A stretch of 64,000 bases of DNA, taken from the NCBI RefSeq assembly GCF_900106525.1, contig NZ_FNOG01000005.1, positions 62,001 to 126,000 of the forward strand, written 5' to 3'. Each line of letters begins with the position of its first letter. Positions within the stretch are counted from its first letter, which is position 1. Position numbers and translations under genes: made by a program. Below, piece after piece: positions 1 through 8,730 of the stretch. The notes under the pieces were generated by a model. The model saw only the letters and a program-made list of their open reading frames with translations, searched no databases and was not told where the DNA came from. The DNA comes from Lysobacter enzymogenes. GTDB taxonomy: Bacteria > Pseudomonadota > Gammaproteobacteria > Xanthomonadales > Xanthomonadaceae.

Positions 1-413
1 GCGAACGAGGCCAGGAACAGGCCGATGAACGCCAGCGTCAACGAGTTCGCATAGAGCTTGCGCCATACCCCGCCCTTGCGAACCGGCCAGGGAGTGGGGC
101 CCGGATCGATCTTGTCGGGCTCTTCTTCGAATCCGCGCGATTCGGCCGAACCCAGCTGCCGCAGCCACACCGTCAGCAAGACGTACATGCCCATCTGCAG
201 AAACTCGCTTTCCCAGTTCTCGAACGTCGCGGAGATGAAATGCCCGCTGCTGAAGTAGGCCGTCAGATCCAGTGGCGGCCGCCCCGCACGCACGAGTTCT
301 TGGTTCCAGCTCGCCTGCCCGGTCAGTACCTGCCCCAGCAGAAACACAACGAAGATCGCGGTCAGCACCAAGCTCAGTGCGTTGCGTTGCCAGAAAGACG
401 GTTCGCGTCGCAT
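1..413 (-). CDS. DUF6766 family membrane protein (C-terminus beyond window)
   Basis: This leftward gene starts at the ATG on the complement of 411-413 and runs off the left edge. About 137 residues are visible, beginning MRREPSFWQRNALSL. A hydrophobic segment follows near residues 10-30, and a second pair of hydrophobic stretches is separated by an acidic, proline-rich loop. The segments WNQELVRAGRPP, FENWESEFLQMG and WRKLYANSLTLAF are the pattern I associate with the DUF6766 family, short inner-membrane proteins of unknown function common in Proteobacteria. No clear Shine-Dalgarno lies before the ATG. The rightward ORFs that overlap it are shadows. The family call is from memory of the motif pattern; the function is unknown. 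Confidence 0.7.
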   Translation of the reverse strand, partial: MRREPSFWQRNALSLVLTAIFVVFLLGQVLTGQASWNQELVRAGRPPLDLTAYFSSGHFISATFENWESEFLQMGMYVLLTVWLRQLGSAESRGFEEEPDKIDPGPTPWPVRKGGVWRKLYANSLTLAFIGLFLASF

Positions 414-573
414 GGGCGATGGGTTCCGGTCGGAGGATCGTTGCCGCAACCATCCGCCGGTCGCTGTTAGCGCGATGTTCACGCCAAAGTTCACCAGTAC
501 TGAATTCCATCGGCATTAGGTTGCACTACGCAAGCAACGCACCTTCGCCAGCAATCGCCCCGGAGAAATAACG

Positions 574-1191
574 ATGGCCAGCAAGAAAAACGACCGTGCG
601 CAGTTGAACGAGCTGCTCTACCAGGCCTTGGAAACCGAAAGCGGCGGAATCGAGATCTACCAGACGGCGCTGGAATGCGCGGTCAACGACGATTTGCGCG
701 AGGAATGGCAAGGCTATCTCGACGAGACCCGCCGCCATCACCAGATACTGACGACGCTCCTGACCGAGATGGGGCTGGATCCGCAGGCGGGTTCGCCCGG
801 ACGCGAGGTAGTCGCGCACATCGGCGCGTCCCTGGTGAAAGCCATGCGCATGGCTCAGCAAGCCGGCGACCCCCAGGCCGCCGAACTGGTCGCGGCCGAG
901 TGCGTCGTGCTGGCCGAGACCAAGGACCACCAGAACTGGGAACTGATCGGCCACGTCGCCAAAAACACCAGCGGCAAGCAGGCGCAAGTGCTGATGGACG
1001 CTTACGAACAGGTGGAAAAGGAAGAGGATCACCACCTTTATCACACCAAGGGTTGGGGCCGGGAACTGTGGATCGCCAGTCTCGGCTTCAAGGCGGTGCT
1101 GCCGCCGCCGGAAGAGATCAAGCACGTCGAAACCGCGATCGGCGCGTCGCGCGCCGAACAGGCGCGCGAGCAGATGTTGAAGAAGAACTGA
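574..1191 (+). CDS. Ferritin-like domain protein (205 aa)
   Basis: A soluble, almost entirely helical 205-residue protein. Glu/His residues are spaced as in a four-helix ferritin-like bundle: ESGGIEIY near residue 20, DETRRHH near 50, AAECVVLAETKDHQNW near 110 and EKEEDHHLYH near 150. This arrangement suggests a di-metal carboxylate site related to rubrerythrin or DUF892-type stress proteins. A role in iron or peroxide handling is an inference from the fold. The gene stands alone and is followed by a strong intrinsic terminator. The start follows a weak purine-rich stretch (cggagaaataacg). An antisense ORF over the same region is a shadow. Confidence 0.75.
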   Translation: MASKKNDRAQLNELLYQALETESGGIEIYQTALECAVNDDLREEWQGYLDETRRHHQILTTLLTEMGLDPQAGSPGREVVAHIGASLVKAMRMAQQAGDPQAAELVAAECVVLAETKDHQNWELIGHVAKNTSGKQAQVLMDAYEQVEKEEDHHLYHTKGWGRELWIASLGFKAVLPPPEEIKHVETAIGASRAEQAREQMLKKN

Positions 1192-1231
1192 GCGACGGCT
1201 GCTCCGGCCTCGCATCGCTTCGTTACCGCCG

Positions 1232-1268
1232 CCGCCCGGAAGCGTCGCTTCCGGGCGGTTCGCGTTTT
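1232..1268 (+). terminator. Rho-independent terminator of the ferritin-like gene
   Basis: A perfect 12-bp inverted repeat (arms 1232-1243 and 1247-1258, 3-nt loop) is followed by a short T-containing tail (ttcgcgtttt). It begins about 40 nt after the stop codon at 1191. Confidence 0.8.
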
Positions 1269-1473
1269 CGCCGCTCGCAACGCACGCACGGCTGCCGCCT
1301 CGATGCGCCGCTAGCGTGAGCGATTTCCTACTTCTGCGCTGAACGGTTAAGCCGCATCGGCGAATAGAAATCTATCTTCCGCGAATGCCGTTTTATTCAC
1401 GTTGCGGCGACCCTGCGCTGCTTACGGTCGGCGACCTGAGGGACATCCTCTTCAACGCTAAGGAACGCTCACG

Positions 1474-1851
1474 ATGGGTATGCAAGCTTTCGAGACCACG
1501 CATGAAATCGCATTGGTAGTGGATGCCGATGCCGAACTGGCGCATTGGCGTTCCGGATTTCGGCAGTTGCCGCATTGCCGGTCGCTGCGATGGGACGAGG
1601 TCAAGCCGGCGCTCAAGCTGGGCATCGATGCCTGCCTCAAGGCCAATGGCCGCGACCTGACCGAAATGGTCGAAGAACTGGAAGCCCGTTACCGGCGCAC
1701 CGGCAACGAATCGCGCCTGGACTGGCGCCAAGCACGCGACCTCGTCGCCATGGTGTGGGTCCGCATCTGGGAGCGAAGCCGGAACCCGACGATCGCGTCG
1801 ATGGCGCCGATTGCCAGCGGCAGCGCGACCTTGGGACTGCGCGTGCGCTGA
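1474..1851 (+). CDS. Hypothetical protein (125 aa)
   Basis: The start is an ATG preceded by aaggaa at an 8-9 nt spacing; a second ATG two codons on is less well placed. I do not recognise the family. The protein appears soluble. Its middle part ([27 protein letters not shown]) is charged and probably helical, and the C-terminus is rich in Ala, Ser and Arg. No signal peptide or membrane segment is seen. It lies upstream of the DUF1328 gene on the same strand with an 82-nt gap and may be cotranscribed with it. The codon pattern favours this frame over the overlapping 168-aa alternative frame. Confidence 0.55.
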   Translation: MGMQAFETTHEIALVVDADAELAHWRSGFRQLPHCRSLRWDEVKPALKLGIDACLKANGRDLTEMVEELEARYRRTGNESRLDWRQARDLVAMVWVRIWERSRNPTIASMAPIASGSATLGLRVR

Positions 1852-1933
1852 TCTCGCGCCTGCGCCGATCGCGCCGTCAGGGGCGATCCCGCCGGTGCTC
1901 GCCGCCCCCCACCCTGTCCCTTGGAGAACTCTC

Positions 1934-2095
1934 ATGCTGCATTACGCCGTGGTATTCCTGGTTATCGCGCTCATCGCCGGCGTGCTCGGCTTCACCGGCA
2001 TCGCAGGAGCGGCCAGCCAGATCGCCTGGATCTTGTTCGTGGTGTTCTTGATCCTGGCGGTGATTTCGTTCTTCCGCGGGCGCCGCGTCGGCTGA
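1934..2095 (+). CDS. DUF1328 small membrane protein (53 aa)
   Basis: A 53-residue peptide starting [16 protein letters not shown]. It has two hydrophobic helices and a short basic tail (FFRGRRVG), the typical length and layout of DUF1328/YtjA inner-membrane proteins. The chosen ATG has ggagaa 5 nt upstream, so the longer in-frame extension starting at 1811 is not needed. YtjA-type proteins are often stress-inducible; their biochemical role is unknown. A strong GC-rich hairpin lies just after the stop. Confidence 0.85.
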   Translation: MLHYAVVFLVIALIAGVLGFTGIAGAASQIAWILFVVFLILAVISFFRGRRVG

Positions 2096-2112
2096 CCCCA
2101 GGCAGGACGACC

Positions 2113-2145
2113 GCGCTGCGGCGCCGACAGCCGGCGCCGCAGCGC
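2113..2145. terminator. GC-rich hairpin between convergent genes
   Basis: A perfect 14-bp inverted repeat (2113-2126 and 2132-2145, 5-nt loop) sits between the stop of the DUF1328 gene (2095) and the stop of the leftward gene ending at 2187. It has no T-run. It could act as a bidirectional terminator or as mRNA 3'-end protection. Confidence 0.5.
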
Positions 2146-2186
2146 ATTGCGCTGCGCGCATCGCGAGCATCGCCGCCGGGCGGGTT

Positions 2187-2516
2187 TCAGCGCTCTTCGG
2201 CCTCGCCGGCATCCGCGGTCATTGCCGCGTACCAGGCTGCGTAAGGGCTGCGCCGAACCATGCGCCGGTTGTAGTCGGGCGCCCCGTCGGTCCACCACAC
2301 CGGGCCACGTTCGCCCAGCGAGCGTTTGGCCAAGTCGACGCGCCGGCGCGCTTCGCGCAGGGCGTCGGCCCGCCCCGCCGCTGCGGCCACCGCGCGCCGC
2401 GCCGCCATCAGCTCGTTCACCGCCTGCGACTTCTGCGCTGCCGACAGATGCGGAGACGTCGCTCGCCACAGCCGGCCTTTCACCACGATGTAGCGTCCGT
2501 CCGGCGTCGTCAGCAC
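2187..2516 (-). CDS. Conserved hypothetical protein (109 aa)
   Basis: A GTG start (complement of 2514-2516) is chosen because the recognisable protein begins here as VLTTPDGRYIVVKGRLWR. This start also places it 11 nt after the stop of the upstream PNPOx-family gene, forming a two-gene unit. The N-terminal DGRYIVV.GRLWR pattern and the C-terminal WWTDGAPDYNRRMV stretch occur in a family of small proteins seen next to PNPOx or NHEJ genes in Xanthomonadaceae and other Proteobacteria (from memory). A basic, helical centre separates the two motifs. The function is unknown. The longer ORF upstream of the GTG runs through the neighbouring gene in another frame. Confidence 0.65.
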   Translation of the reverse strand: MLTTPDGRYIVVKGRLWRATSPHLSAAQKSQAVNELMAARRAVAAAAGRADALREARRRVDLAKRSLGERGPVWWTDGAPDYNRRMVRRSPYAAWYAAMTADAGEAEER

Positions 2517-2527
2517 GCGCGCACGTC

Positions 2528-3013
2528 TCAGCGCTTGAGATCCACTTCGCCGACCTTGTCGGCGTATTCGCGCTTGGGGTCCATGCCCAGCAATAGCTTC
2601 ATCCCGGCAAGCAGGCTGTTCTCGTTCAACCACACTTCCGCGCTGCGCGCATCGAACCGCAGCAACGCCAGGTTCGGATCGTCCTTGCCGCCTTCGTACC
2701 AGGCCGCGATGAACGGGTTCCACAAGCGGTCTATCACCGCAGGGTCCATATCCAGCTGCAACTCGCCTTCGATGCTCGCAAACACAGAGTGATCCTTGGC
2801 CGCGAACGCGGCGACGGCGCGGGCGGGCCGCTGCAGGCGGCGGACGAGTTCGTTGTCGCGCGCGGTGAAGAACCACAGCGGCGAGCGGTCGCCCTCGGCC
2901 AACGCAGTCATCGGCCGGCAGTGGCCGTTTTCGCCTTCAATACCCAGCATGACCGTGCGATCGTCGTGCAGGTGCTTCCACAGTTTGCGTTCGAGCGTTT
3001 GGGAATCTGTCAT
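2528..3013 (-). CDS. Pyridoxamine 5'-phosphate oxidase family (general stress protein 26-like), 161 aa
   Basis: The start ATG (3011-3013) has an aggaga ribosome site 5 nt upstream. The protein opens with SQTLERKLWKHLHDD, followed by VMLGIE and the FTARDNELVRRL segment. Later segments (AAFAAKDHSVFASIEGEL, WNPFIAAWYEGGKDDP) are typical of the split-barrel flavin-binding fold of general stress protein 26-type PNPOx proteins. These bind FMN or F420-like cofactors; the substrate is not predictable. Its length is normal for the family. It is first in a two-gene unit with the 109-aa protein. The 321-residue open frame upstream of this ATG is not coding. Confidence 0.85.
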   Translation of the reverse strand: MTDSQTLERKLWKHLHDDRTVMLGIEGENGHCRPMTALAEGDRSPLWFFTARDNELVRRLQRPARAVAAFAAKDHSVFASIEGELQLDMDPAVIDRLWNPFIAAWYEGGKDDPNLALLRFDARSAEVWLNENSLLAGMKLLLGMDPKREYADKVGEVDLKR

Positions 3014-3210
3014 ATCGTTCTCCTGTAGGCGCCTGCAGGCGCTGCAACGCATAGCGCGGCGGCCCGGGCGGGTGGTGGGATCGGTCTGAAGCCGGTGCCT
3101 GAAGACGCTGACAGCGATGGCGTTAACGGGGCGCCTGAGCCGCGCGAAGAGCCCGCAAAACTGGCGTTCGGACGCCGGCCAGGCGCCGACCCTGCCGGTC
3201 TTCTCCAGCC

Positions 3211-3440
3211 GCCGCCGCTGCGCCACTTGTTGCAGGTCTTGCCGCACCTCGTCGATGCCTGCCCAGGCGGGCCGTGCAAGCGCTTGATCCGCGCTTGCGC
3301 CGAGCGGATGTCGAAGGCGTGGCCGCTCTTGCCCCGTCCGAGTTCCTCCCAGCGCATCGGCATCGCCGCCGGCACGCGTTCGCGTGCGCGCAGCGAGAAG
3401 GAGGCCACGCTGGTGGCGCCGCGGCCGTTGCCAGAGCCCA
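3211..3440 (-). pseudogene. Decayed fragment of LigD polymerase (PolDom) domain
   Basis: On the minus strand one frame reads GNGRGATSVASFSLRAR and then MPMRWEELGRGKSGHAFDI. It continues RSAQARIKRL, after which the reading shifts to another frame giving GIDEVRQDLQQVAQRRR. This order matches the C-terminal end of the polymerase/primase domain of the NHEJ ligase LigD (NGRGAT.VASFSLRARPGAPVA, PLRWEEL, FDI..A..R, GI..VRQDL). The frameshift and the absence of the rest of the domain mark it as a relic. The neighbouring PNPOx-like gene is of a kind sometimes found near NHEJ genes. Exact limits are approximate. Confidence 0.65.
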
Positions 3441-3613
3441 GGGACAACAGCCGGCAAAAAGTCGTGGTGATCGCCCTCGGTGACTACCGTCACAACGGTG
3501 TGGCGGCAGCTGGCCGTTCCTGCGTGCGCTCTGCGTTGTGCCCTGAGCCGGATTCAACATTTGCGCCCTGTTACGGCCGCGCCAGCGCGAGGACGCCCAC
3601 GAATCGAACGCGG
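3441..3613. other. Non-coding stretch upstream of sulfatase
   Basis: I see no convincing gene here. An ORF open through it in frame with the sulfatase lacks recognisable sequence. With the LigD relic this gives about 600 nt without an intact gene between 3014 and 3613. Confidence 0.5.
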
Positions 3614-5611
3614 ATGCCCATGACCAATTCGCCCAACCCGTCGGTCGCTGCAAGCGCAGCGCCCGAATCCGATACGCAAGCCCGCCCGAACATCCTGATC
3701 ATCCTTGTCGACCAACTGCGCTTTCCGCGTTACGCCTACGGTCCGCAAGCAGGTTTCGCGCCGGACCTCAAGGATATCGTCGGCTTTCAGGGCGAGCCGG
3801 ATGCGGAAAACACGTATCGCCAGTACTTCCCGGGCTTGTGGTCTCTGCGCAAGCATTCGGTGGTGTTGCGCAACCACACCATTGCGTCCTCCGCCTGCAT
3901 TCCCAGCCGCACGGCGCTGATGACCGGACAGTACGGGGCCCGCACCGGCGTGACCCAGACCGATGGCTTGTTCAAGAACGGCGACGCACCGTCGTTTCCA
4001 TGGCTCGCCGCCGACGGAATCCCCACGCTCGGCCATTGGTTCCGCGGCGCCGGCTACAAGACCCACTACTTCGGCAAGTGGCATGTCAGCAATCCGCCGG
4101 AGCATTCGCTGCAGCGCTACGGCTTCGACGACTGGGAACTGTCGTGGCCCGAGCCGCACGGCTCAAGCATCAACAACCTCGGCGCGTACCGCGATGTCGG
4201 TTTCCGCGATCTGGTCTGCGGCTTCCTGCGCGGGCAAGGGCTGGGGCTGGGCTACAACCGCCGGCTCGCTCAGCACGATCAGAGCCGGCCGCTCACGCCC
4301 GATCCGGCTACCGACACCAAGCCCTGGCTTGCGGTGGCTTCGTTCGCTAATCCGCACGATATCGCCACCTATCCCGGCTTGCCGCGCGGGCTCGATCCCG
4401 ACGCGGCACCGCTCGGCCCCTTGCGGGTGCCTGCGCAAGGCACCCGCAGCAATCCACCGACCGCCGGCAGCCTGCGTCTGGCGCTCAATCCGCAAGGCTT
4501 CCCGCAAGACAACGCCGCCGTGCCGCCGAGCTTGGAGGAGACGCTGGCCAACAAGCCTGCCTGCCAATTCGACTACGCCTACAAGATGGGCTTGGCGCTC
4601 GCGTCCAAGAGCGGCCTGGCGGCGCAACAACAAGCCGGCCTGGATGCGGTCAATGCTGCGCTGCTGTCGGGCATTCCGTTCCAGCTCACCGCCGATCCGC
4701 ACGAAGCCGCGCTGCGTTTCATGCAGTACTACGCTTGGCTGCAACATCTGGTCGACGGGCATATCCGCAGCGTGCTGGACGCACTCGACGAATCGGGCCA
4801 GCGCGACAACACCATCGTCGCGTTCATGGCCGATCACGGCGAGTACGGCGCCGCTCACCACTACATGATCGAGAAGTGGCATACCGCCTACCAGGAAGTG
4901 CTGCACGTGCCGGTGGTGATCCAGTCGGCGCGGCTCAATCCGAACGCCGACATGCGCCAGATCGATGCGCTGACCAGCCATGTCGACATCGTGCCGACCC
5001 TGCTCGGCTTGGCCGGCGTCGATGCGGACGAGCTCGCGCGAATCGGCGCGGACCTGCGCACGACCCGGCCGGTGCCGCCGTTTCCCGGCGTCGACCTGAG
5101 CCCCGTCATCCGCGGCGAAGCGGCCGAACCGCGCGAGCCGGATGGCCGCGTGCGCGAAGGCGTGCTGTTCGTGACCGACGACGAGATCACCGAGCGCTTG
5201 CCGGGCCCGCCCGATCCGCACGAATTGCACGCCGACCGCGAGTACCGGATCTATTTGGACATGGTCGACGTGGTGCGCGACGGCAGCAGCGTACTGCCGC
5301 ACAACGGCCCCGTTCCGCAATTGACGCCCGGCCCCGTGCGCCAGCCCAATCATGTGCGCTGCGTGCGTTCGGGCGCCTGGAAGCTGGTCCGCTACTGGGA
5401 TCCTCGCGGCGTGGAGTCCAATCAATGGGAACTCTACGACCTGGATCGCGACGGCTGCGAGGTCGACAACCTGCTGGTCACCGGCGCCCGCTTCCCGACG
5501 CCTGTCGCTGACTTGCCTGAGGGCTATACCCAGGCCGGCATCGTGGAAACCGCCGAGCGCCTGCATCGGCTGTTGCAACGATACGAATTGGAGATGCTTT
5601 CGAACCCGTAG
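3614..5611 (+). CDS. Sulfatase family hydrolase (about 665 aa)
   Basis: An arylsulfatase-type enzyme of the alkaline phosphatase superfamily. N-terminal ARPNILIILVDQLRFPR carries the first metal-binding Asp, with Asp-Gln in place of the more usual Asp-Asp. The signature CIPSR (SSACIPSRTALMTGQYG, near residue 100) holds the Cys converted to formylglycine by a maturase. Further active-site elements are HYFGKWH, MADHGEYGAAHH and IEKWH. No signal peptide is apparent, so it is probably cytoplasmic. The start at 3614 (MPMTNSP) is uncertain, and the ATG at 3620 is equally possible; no strong ribosome site supports either. The upstream 170 codons open in frame are not similar to anything expected. 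The substrate is unknown. It sits just outside the biosynthetic block, convergent with the ABC exporter. Confidence 0.85.
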   Translation: MPMTNSPNPSVAASAAPESDTQARPNILIILVDQLRFPRYAYGPQAGFAPDLKDIVGFQGEPDAENTYRQYFPGLWSLRKHSVVLRNHTIASSACIPSRTALMTGQYGARTGVTQTDGLFKNGDAPSFPWLAADGIPTLGHWFRGAGYKTHYFGKWHVSNPPEHSLQRYGFDDWELSWPEPHGSSINNLGAYRDVGFRDLVCGFLRGQGLGLGYNRRLAQHDQSRPLTPDPATDTKPWLAVASFANPHDIATYPGLPRGLDPDAAPLGPLRVPAQGTRSNPPTAGSLRLALNPQGFPQDNAAVPPSLEETLANKPACQFDYAYKMGLALASKSGLAAQQQAGLDAVNAALLSGIPFQLTADPHEAALRFMQYYAWLQHLVDGHIRSVLDALDESGQRDNTIVAFMADHGEYGAAHHYMIEKWHTAYQEVLHVPVVIQSARLNPNADMRQIDALTSHVDIVPTLLGLAGVDADELARIGADLRTTRPVPPFPGVDLSPVIRGEAAEPREPDGRVREGVLFVTDDEITERLPGPPDPHELHADREYRIYLDMVDVVRDGSSVLPHNGPVPQLTPGPVRQPNHVRCVRSGAWKLVRYWDPRGVESNQWELYDLDRDGCEVDNLLVTGARFPTPVADLPEGYTQAGIVETAERLHRLLQRYELEMLSNP

Positions 5612-5641
5612 CCGGCCTGGTGTTCGAAGCCGGCCGTATCC

Positions 5642-5664
5642 GTCGAGGACAGGGAGTCCTCGAC
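5642..5664. terminator. Hairpin between convergent sulfatase and ABC exporter genes
   Basis: A perfect 9-bp stem (5642-5650 and 5656-5664) with a 5-nt loop, 30 nt after the sulfatase stop and about 60 nt beyond the ABC gene stop. There is no T-tract, so it is a possible bidirectional terminator only. Confidence 0.45.
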
Positions 5665-5726
5665 CTCGGCTTCGACCTGGTGGCAGCGGTCCGATCCCCT
5701 GCCCTGTGCGGCCCGTCGAAGGCGCG

Positions 5727-7598
5727 TTAAACCGCGTCTTCGGCCGCCATCTCCACCGCCGTTTCCTCGGCATCGTTCTGGCGCAGGCTGGCGGCGCGCA
5801 GGTTCGCGTAGTCGACCGAGGTCTGCGCCAGCACCGCTTCCGAGCCTTGCGCAACCAGCCGCCCGTCGACCATCACCAGCACTTCGTCGAAGTGGCGCAG
5901 CAGGTCGAGGCGGTGCACCGAGGCGATCAGGCAGGCGTCGGCGAATTCGGCGAACAAGTTGCGGTACACCGCCGCTTCGGTGCGGGTGTCCAGGTTCGCG
6001 GTGGGCTCGTCGAGCAGGATCAGCGAACTGCCGCGCGCGGCGAGGATGCCGCGGGCCAGAGCTACGCGCGCGCGCTGGCCGCCGGACCAGTTGGAGGCGT
6101 GCTCGCCGATCGACACCTGCAGCGGATCGCCTTCGGTCGGCAGGAAGTCCATGACCGCGGCCAGTTCCAGCGCGCGGTGATAACCCTCGGGCTCGGGCTG
6201 GCCGTGCAGGGATTCGCACATCGCCAGATTCTGTTCCAGCGAGGCCTCGAACAGTTCGGCCTCCTGCGGGATCAGCGTGGTCGATCCGCGTAGGAAGCGC
6301 GCGGCCTTCAGCGGCGCCTGGATCTGCGCGCCGGCGGTCGCGCCGTTGGATGCCTGCACCTCGATGCGCTCGGCGACGTAGAGCCCGGCGAGCACCCGCA
6401 TCAGCGTGCTCTTGCCCGAGCCGCTGCTGCCGATCAGCGCATAGCGTTTGCCGCGCTGCAGGTTCAGGCGGACATGGTCGAGGGTCGGGCCGCTGTCGCG
6501 CCCGGCGACGTGGCGGAACACCAGTCCGTCGATCTCGCACTGCTGCCAGCTCTGGGTTTCGACCGGCTCGTGCAGGCTCTCGTCGACCGGATGGTGGCGG
6601 ATGACGTCGGCGCTTTGGTAGTTGGCGTACTGGGTGGCGAAGGTCTGGAAGTTCGCCGCCACCGCCGCGACCACCGCGCCGGACTGCAGCGCGTATTCCC
6701 AGACCATGTAGACGCTGCCGAACATGAGCTTCTGGCCGTCGCCGGGCGCGCGCAGCACCAGCCACGCGTACAGCGCGACCAGACAGCAGCTCAGCAGCCG
6801 GCTGGCGACGTCGACCGCGCACCACTTGACTTCGTTGATGACGATCATGCGCCGCAGCGGCTCGAACACGTCTTCGACGCGCTGCTGCAAGGTGCGGATG
6901 AACGGGCGCGCCTGACGCAGCGCGAGCACGCTGGTGGCGTTGCCGAGCGCGTCGGCCAAGACCGAGGTGTAGCGCCGTTCGGCGTCGTTGGTGCGGATCG
7001 CCAGACGCACGATCGCGCGGTCGAAGCCGACCACCGCGCCGCAGATCGCCAGCAAACCGAACGAGGCCAAACCGCCGACCAGCGGATGGATGGCGATCAG
7101 CGCGCCGATCGGCCCGACCAGGCGCACGGCGCTGCGCAGATAGATGAACTGGCTTTCGGCGAAGGTGCCCAGCGACGAGCTGCTCTGGTGCACGCGATGG
7201 GCGCTGGCGACGGAATGGTTGCGGTCGTGCCAGGACAGCGGAAACGCGAGCAGCCGTTGGGTCAATGCGGTGGCGACGCGTTGCCGCACGGCCAGCGCGA
7301 CGTTGCGCTCGAGGATCCGGCCGGGGCCGTGGATCAGCCAGCTGACGATGGTGGCGCCGAGCACCGCCGCCAGCCAGAACGCCGCCTCGCCCGCGCCGTC
7401 GTTGCCGCGCGCCTGCAGCACGTTCAAGGACTTGCCGACCAGATAAGGCACCGCCAGCAGCACCACCTGCGCGCCGACCAGCAACAGCATCGAACCCAGC
7501 AGCGCGGCGCGATGGCCCTTGGCCTGAAACCACAGTTCCCGATACAGCTGCAGGACCGGGGCGCGGTGGATGCCCGGCTTTGCGTCGTCACTATCCAT
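5727..7598 (-). CDS. ABC transporter, fused permease/ATPase exporter (623 aa)
   Basis: The N-terminal half carries about six hydrophobic spans, for example AALLGSMLLLVGAQVVLLAV, WLAAVLGATIVSWLI and PLVGGLASFGLLAICG. The C-terminal nucleotide-binding domain has Walker A GSSGSGKST, Q-loop LIPQEAELF, signature NWSGGQRARVALARG, Walker B LILLDEPTANLD and an H-loop His in SVHRLDLL. All motifs are intact. The layout is that of a half-size homodimeric exporter (MsbA/YddA type). The start ATG at 7596-7598 is chosen because the sequence before it is not protein-like. It diverges from the methyltransferase gene across a 173-nt promoter-containing gap, which suggests it may export the metabolite or a glycolipid-like intermediate. 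The substrate is an inference only. Confidence 0.85.
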   Translation of the reverse strand: MDSDDAKPGIHRAPVLQLYRELWFQAKGHRAALLGSMLLLVGAQVVLLAVPYLVGKSLNVLQARGNDGAGEAAFWLAAVLGATIVSWLIHGPGRILERNVALAVRQRVATALTQRLLAFPLSWHDRNHSVASAHRVHQSSSSLGTFAESQFIYLRSAVRLVGPIGALIAIHPLVGGLASFGLLAICGAVVGFDRAIVRLAIRTNDAERRYTSVLADALGNATSVLALRQARPFIRTLQQRVEDVFEPLRRMIVINEVKWCAVDVASRLLSCCLVALYAWLVLRAPGDGQKLMFGSVYMVWEYALQSGAVVAAVAANFQTFATQYANYQSADVIRHHPVDESLHEPVETQSWQQCEIDGLVFRHVAGRDSGPTLDHVRLNLQRGKRYALIGSSGSGKSTLMRVLAGLYVAERIEVQASNGATAGAQIQAPLKAARFLRGSTTLIPQEAELFEASLEQNLAMCESLHGQPEPEGYHRALELAAVMDFLPTEGDPLQVSIGEHASNWSGGQRARVALARGILAARGSSLILLDEPTANLDTRTEAAVYRNLFAEFADACLIASVHRLDLLRHFDEVLVMVDGRLVAQGSEAVLAQTSVDYANLRAASLRQNDAEETAVEMAAEDAV

Positions 7599-7693
7599 GC
7601 GATTCCGGCAAGGTTGGCAGGACACGGCAGACCACTCTAAAGCACCCGTCGCGAAACACAATCGGCTTGAGCGGGCGCGCCTGGCGTATGCGA

Positions 7694-7732
7694 TGTGAGC
7701 GCCTTGTGAGCGCACAATCGGCATGCAATACT
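7694..7732 (+). promoter_or_regulatory. Candidate promoter with two phased direct repeats
   Basis: The sequence tgtgagcgc occurs at 7694-7702 and again at 7705-7713, eleven nt apart, or about one helical turn. The second copy overlaps a possible -35 (ttgtga, 7704-7709), which is 17 nt from a possible -10 (aatact, 7727-7732). Transcription would start near 7739, ahead of the methyltransferase ATG at 7772. The repeats could be an operator. Confidence 0.45.
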
Positions 7733-7771
7733 CGGCCGTCGATGGACGCGGGTCGAGCGGCGGGGACAAGC

Positions 7772-8563
7772 ATGTCACAACGAGCCATGATCGACGGCTA
7801 CGACGCCGCCATGCAGGGCGCCGTGATCGAGGCCTATTACGGTTCCAGCGACTTCTACAATTTCGGCTTCTGGTCCGACGCGACCCAGAACCAATCGCAG
7901 GCGTCCGAAGACCTGGTCGCGCGCTTGCTGGAGTTCATCCCTCCCGCCGACCGCGGCGGCCGCATCCTCGATGTGGCCTGCGGCCTGGGCGCTTCCAGCC
8001 GTCATCTGCTGCGCCATTTCGCCGCCTCGCAGATCGTCGGCATCAACGTCTCCGAACTCCAGCTCGAACGCGCGCGGCACAATGCGCCGGGCTGCGAATT
8101 CCGGGTGATGGACGCGACCCGCCTGGATTTCCCGGACGCGTCCTTCGACAACATCCTGTGCGTGGAAGCGGCGTTCCACTTCGATACCCGCGCCGCGTTC
8201 CTGCGCGAGGCGCTGCGCGTGCTCAAGCCCGGCGGGCGGCTGGTGCACTCCGACATCCTGATGTCGACGCTGCCGCCGACCACCGAGGTGCGCACCCACA
8301 TCCCCAACGCCAACGCCATGACCGATCCGGCCGAACTGGAGCGCGCGATCCTCGCCGCCGGTTTCGCCCGCACCGAGGTGGTGGACGCGACCGCGCAGTG
8401 CTGGACGCCGTTCCTGCGCTCGGTGCGCCGGTTCAAGGCCGCGCACAAGCGGCCCGGCGTCGCCGCGGCGCGCCGTTCGGCGCCGTTGTTCTTCAATCCC
8501 GAATACCTGGCGCGCTTCATCCGCCACTACGTGCTGGCCTGTTCGCAGAAAGCCGCGGATTGA
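7772..8563 (+). CDS. Class I SAM-dependent methyltransferase (263 aa)
   Basis: A Rossmann-fold methyltransferase. Motif I is ILDVACGLGASSRHLLRHF near residue 68. FRVMDATRLDFPDASFDNIL and AFLREALRVLKPGGRLVHSD follow as motifs II-III and post-III. N-terminal YYGSSDFYNFGFW resembles small-molecule C-/O-methyltransferases of the UbiE/sterol type. The start MSQRAMID at 7772 has gggg-rich sequence 5 nt upstream; an in-frame ATG at 7742 is an alternative. It is the first gene of the rightward tailoring series, behind a candidate promoter and divergent from the exporter. It probably methylates the polyketide or a sugar; the position and substrate are unknown. Confidence 0.85.
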   Translation: MSQRAMIDGYDAAMQGAVIEAYYGSSDFYNFGFWSDATQNQSQASEDLVARLLEFIPPADRGGRILDVACGLGASSRHLLRHFAASQIVGINVSELQLERARHNAPGCEFRVMDATRLDFPDASFDNILCVEAAFHFDTRAAFLREALRVLKPGGRLVHSDILMSTLPPTTEVRTHIPNANAMTDPAELERAILAAGFARTEVVDATAQCWTPFLRSVRRFKAAHKRPGVAAARRSAPLFFNPEYLARFIRHYVLACSQKAAD

Positions 8564-8730
8564 ACCGCGCGCCGCAGTTTTCGATGCACCGCAGCAAACC
8601 CCGGCGCGCGCATCGCCCGCGCCGGTCGCTCTGACAGAACTCCCCCGCTACGCACCATGGACCCCAGCCGTCGCGCGTCGCGCGCGCCGGATTGGTTCGA
8701 CCGTCGTACCCAGCATCAGGGAAGGCTCGA

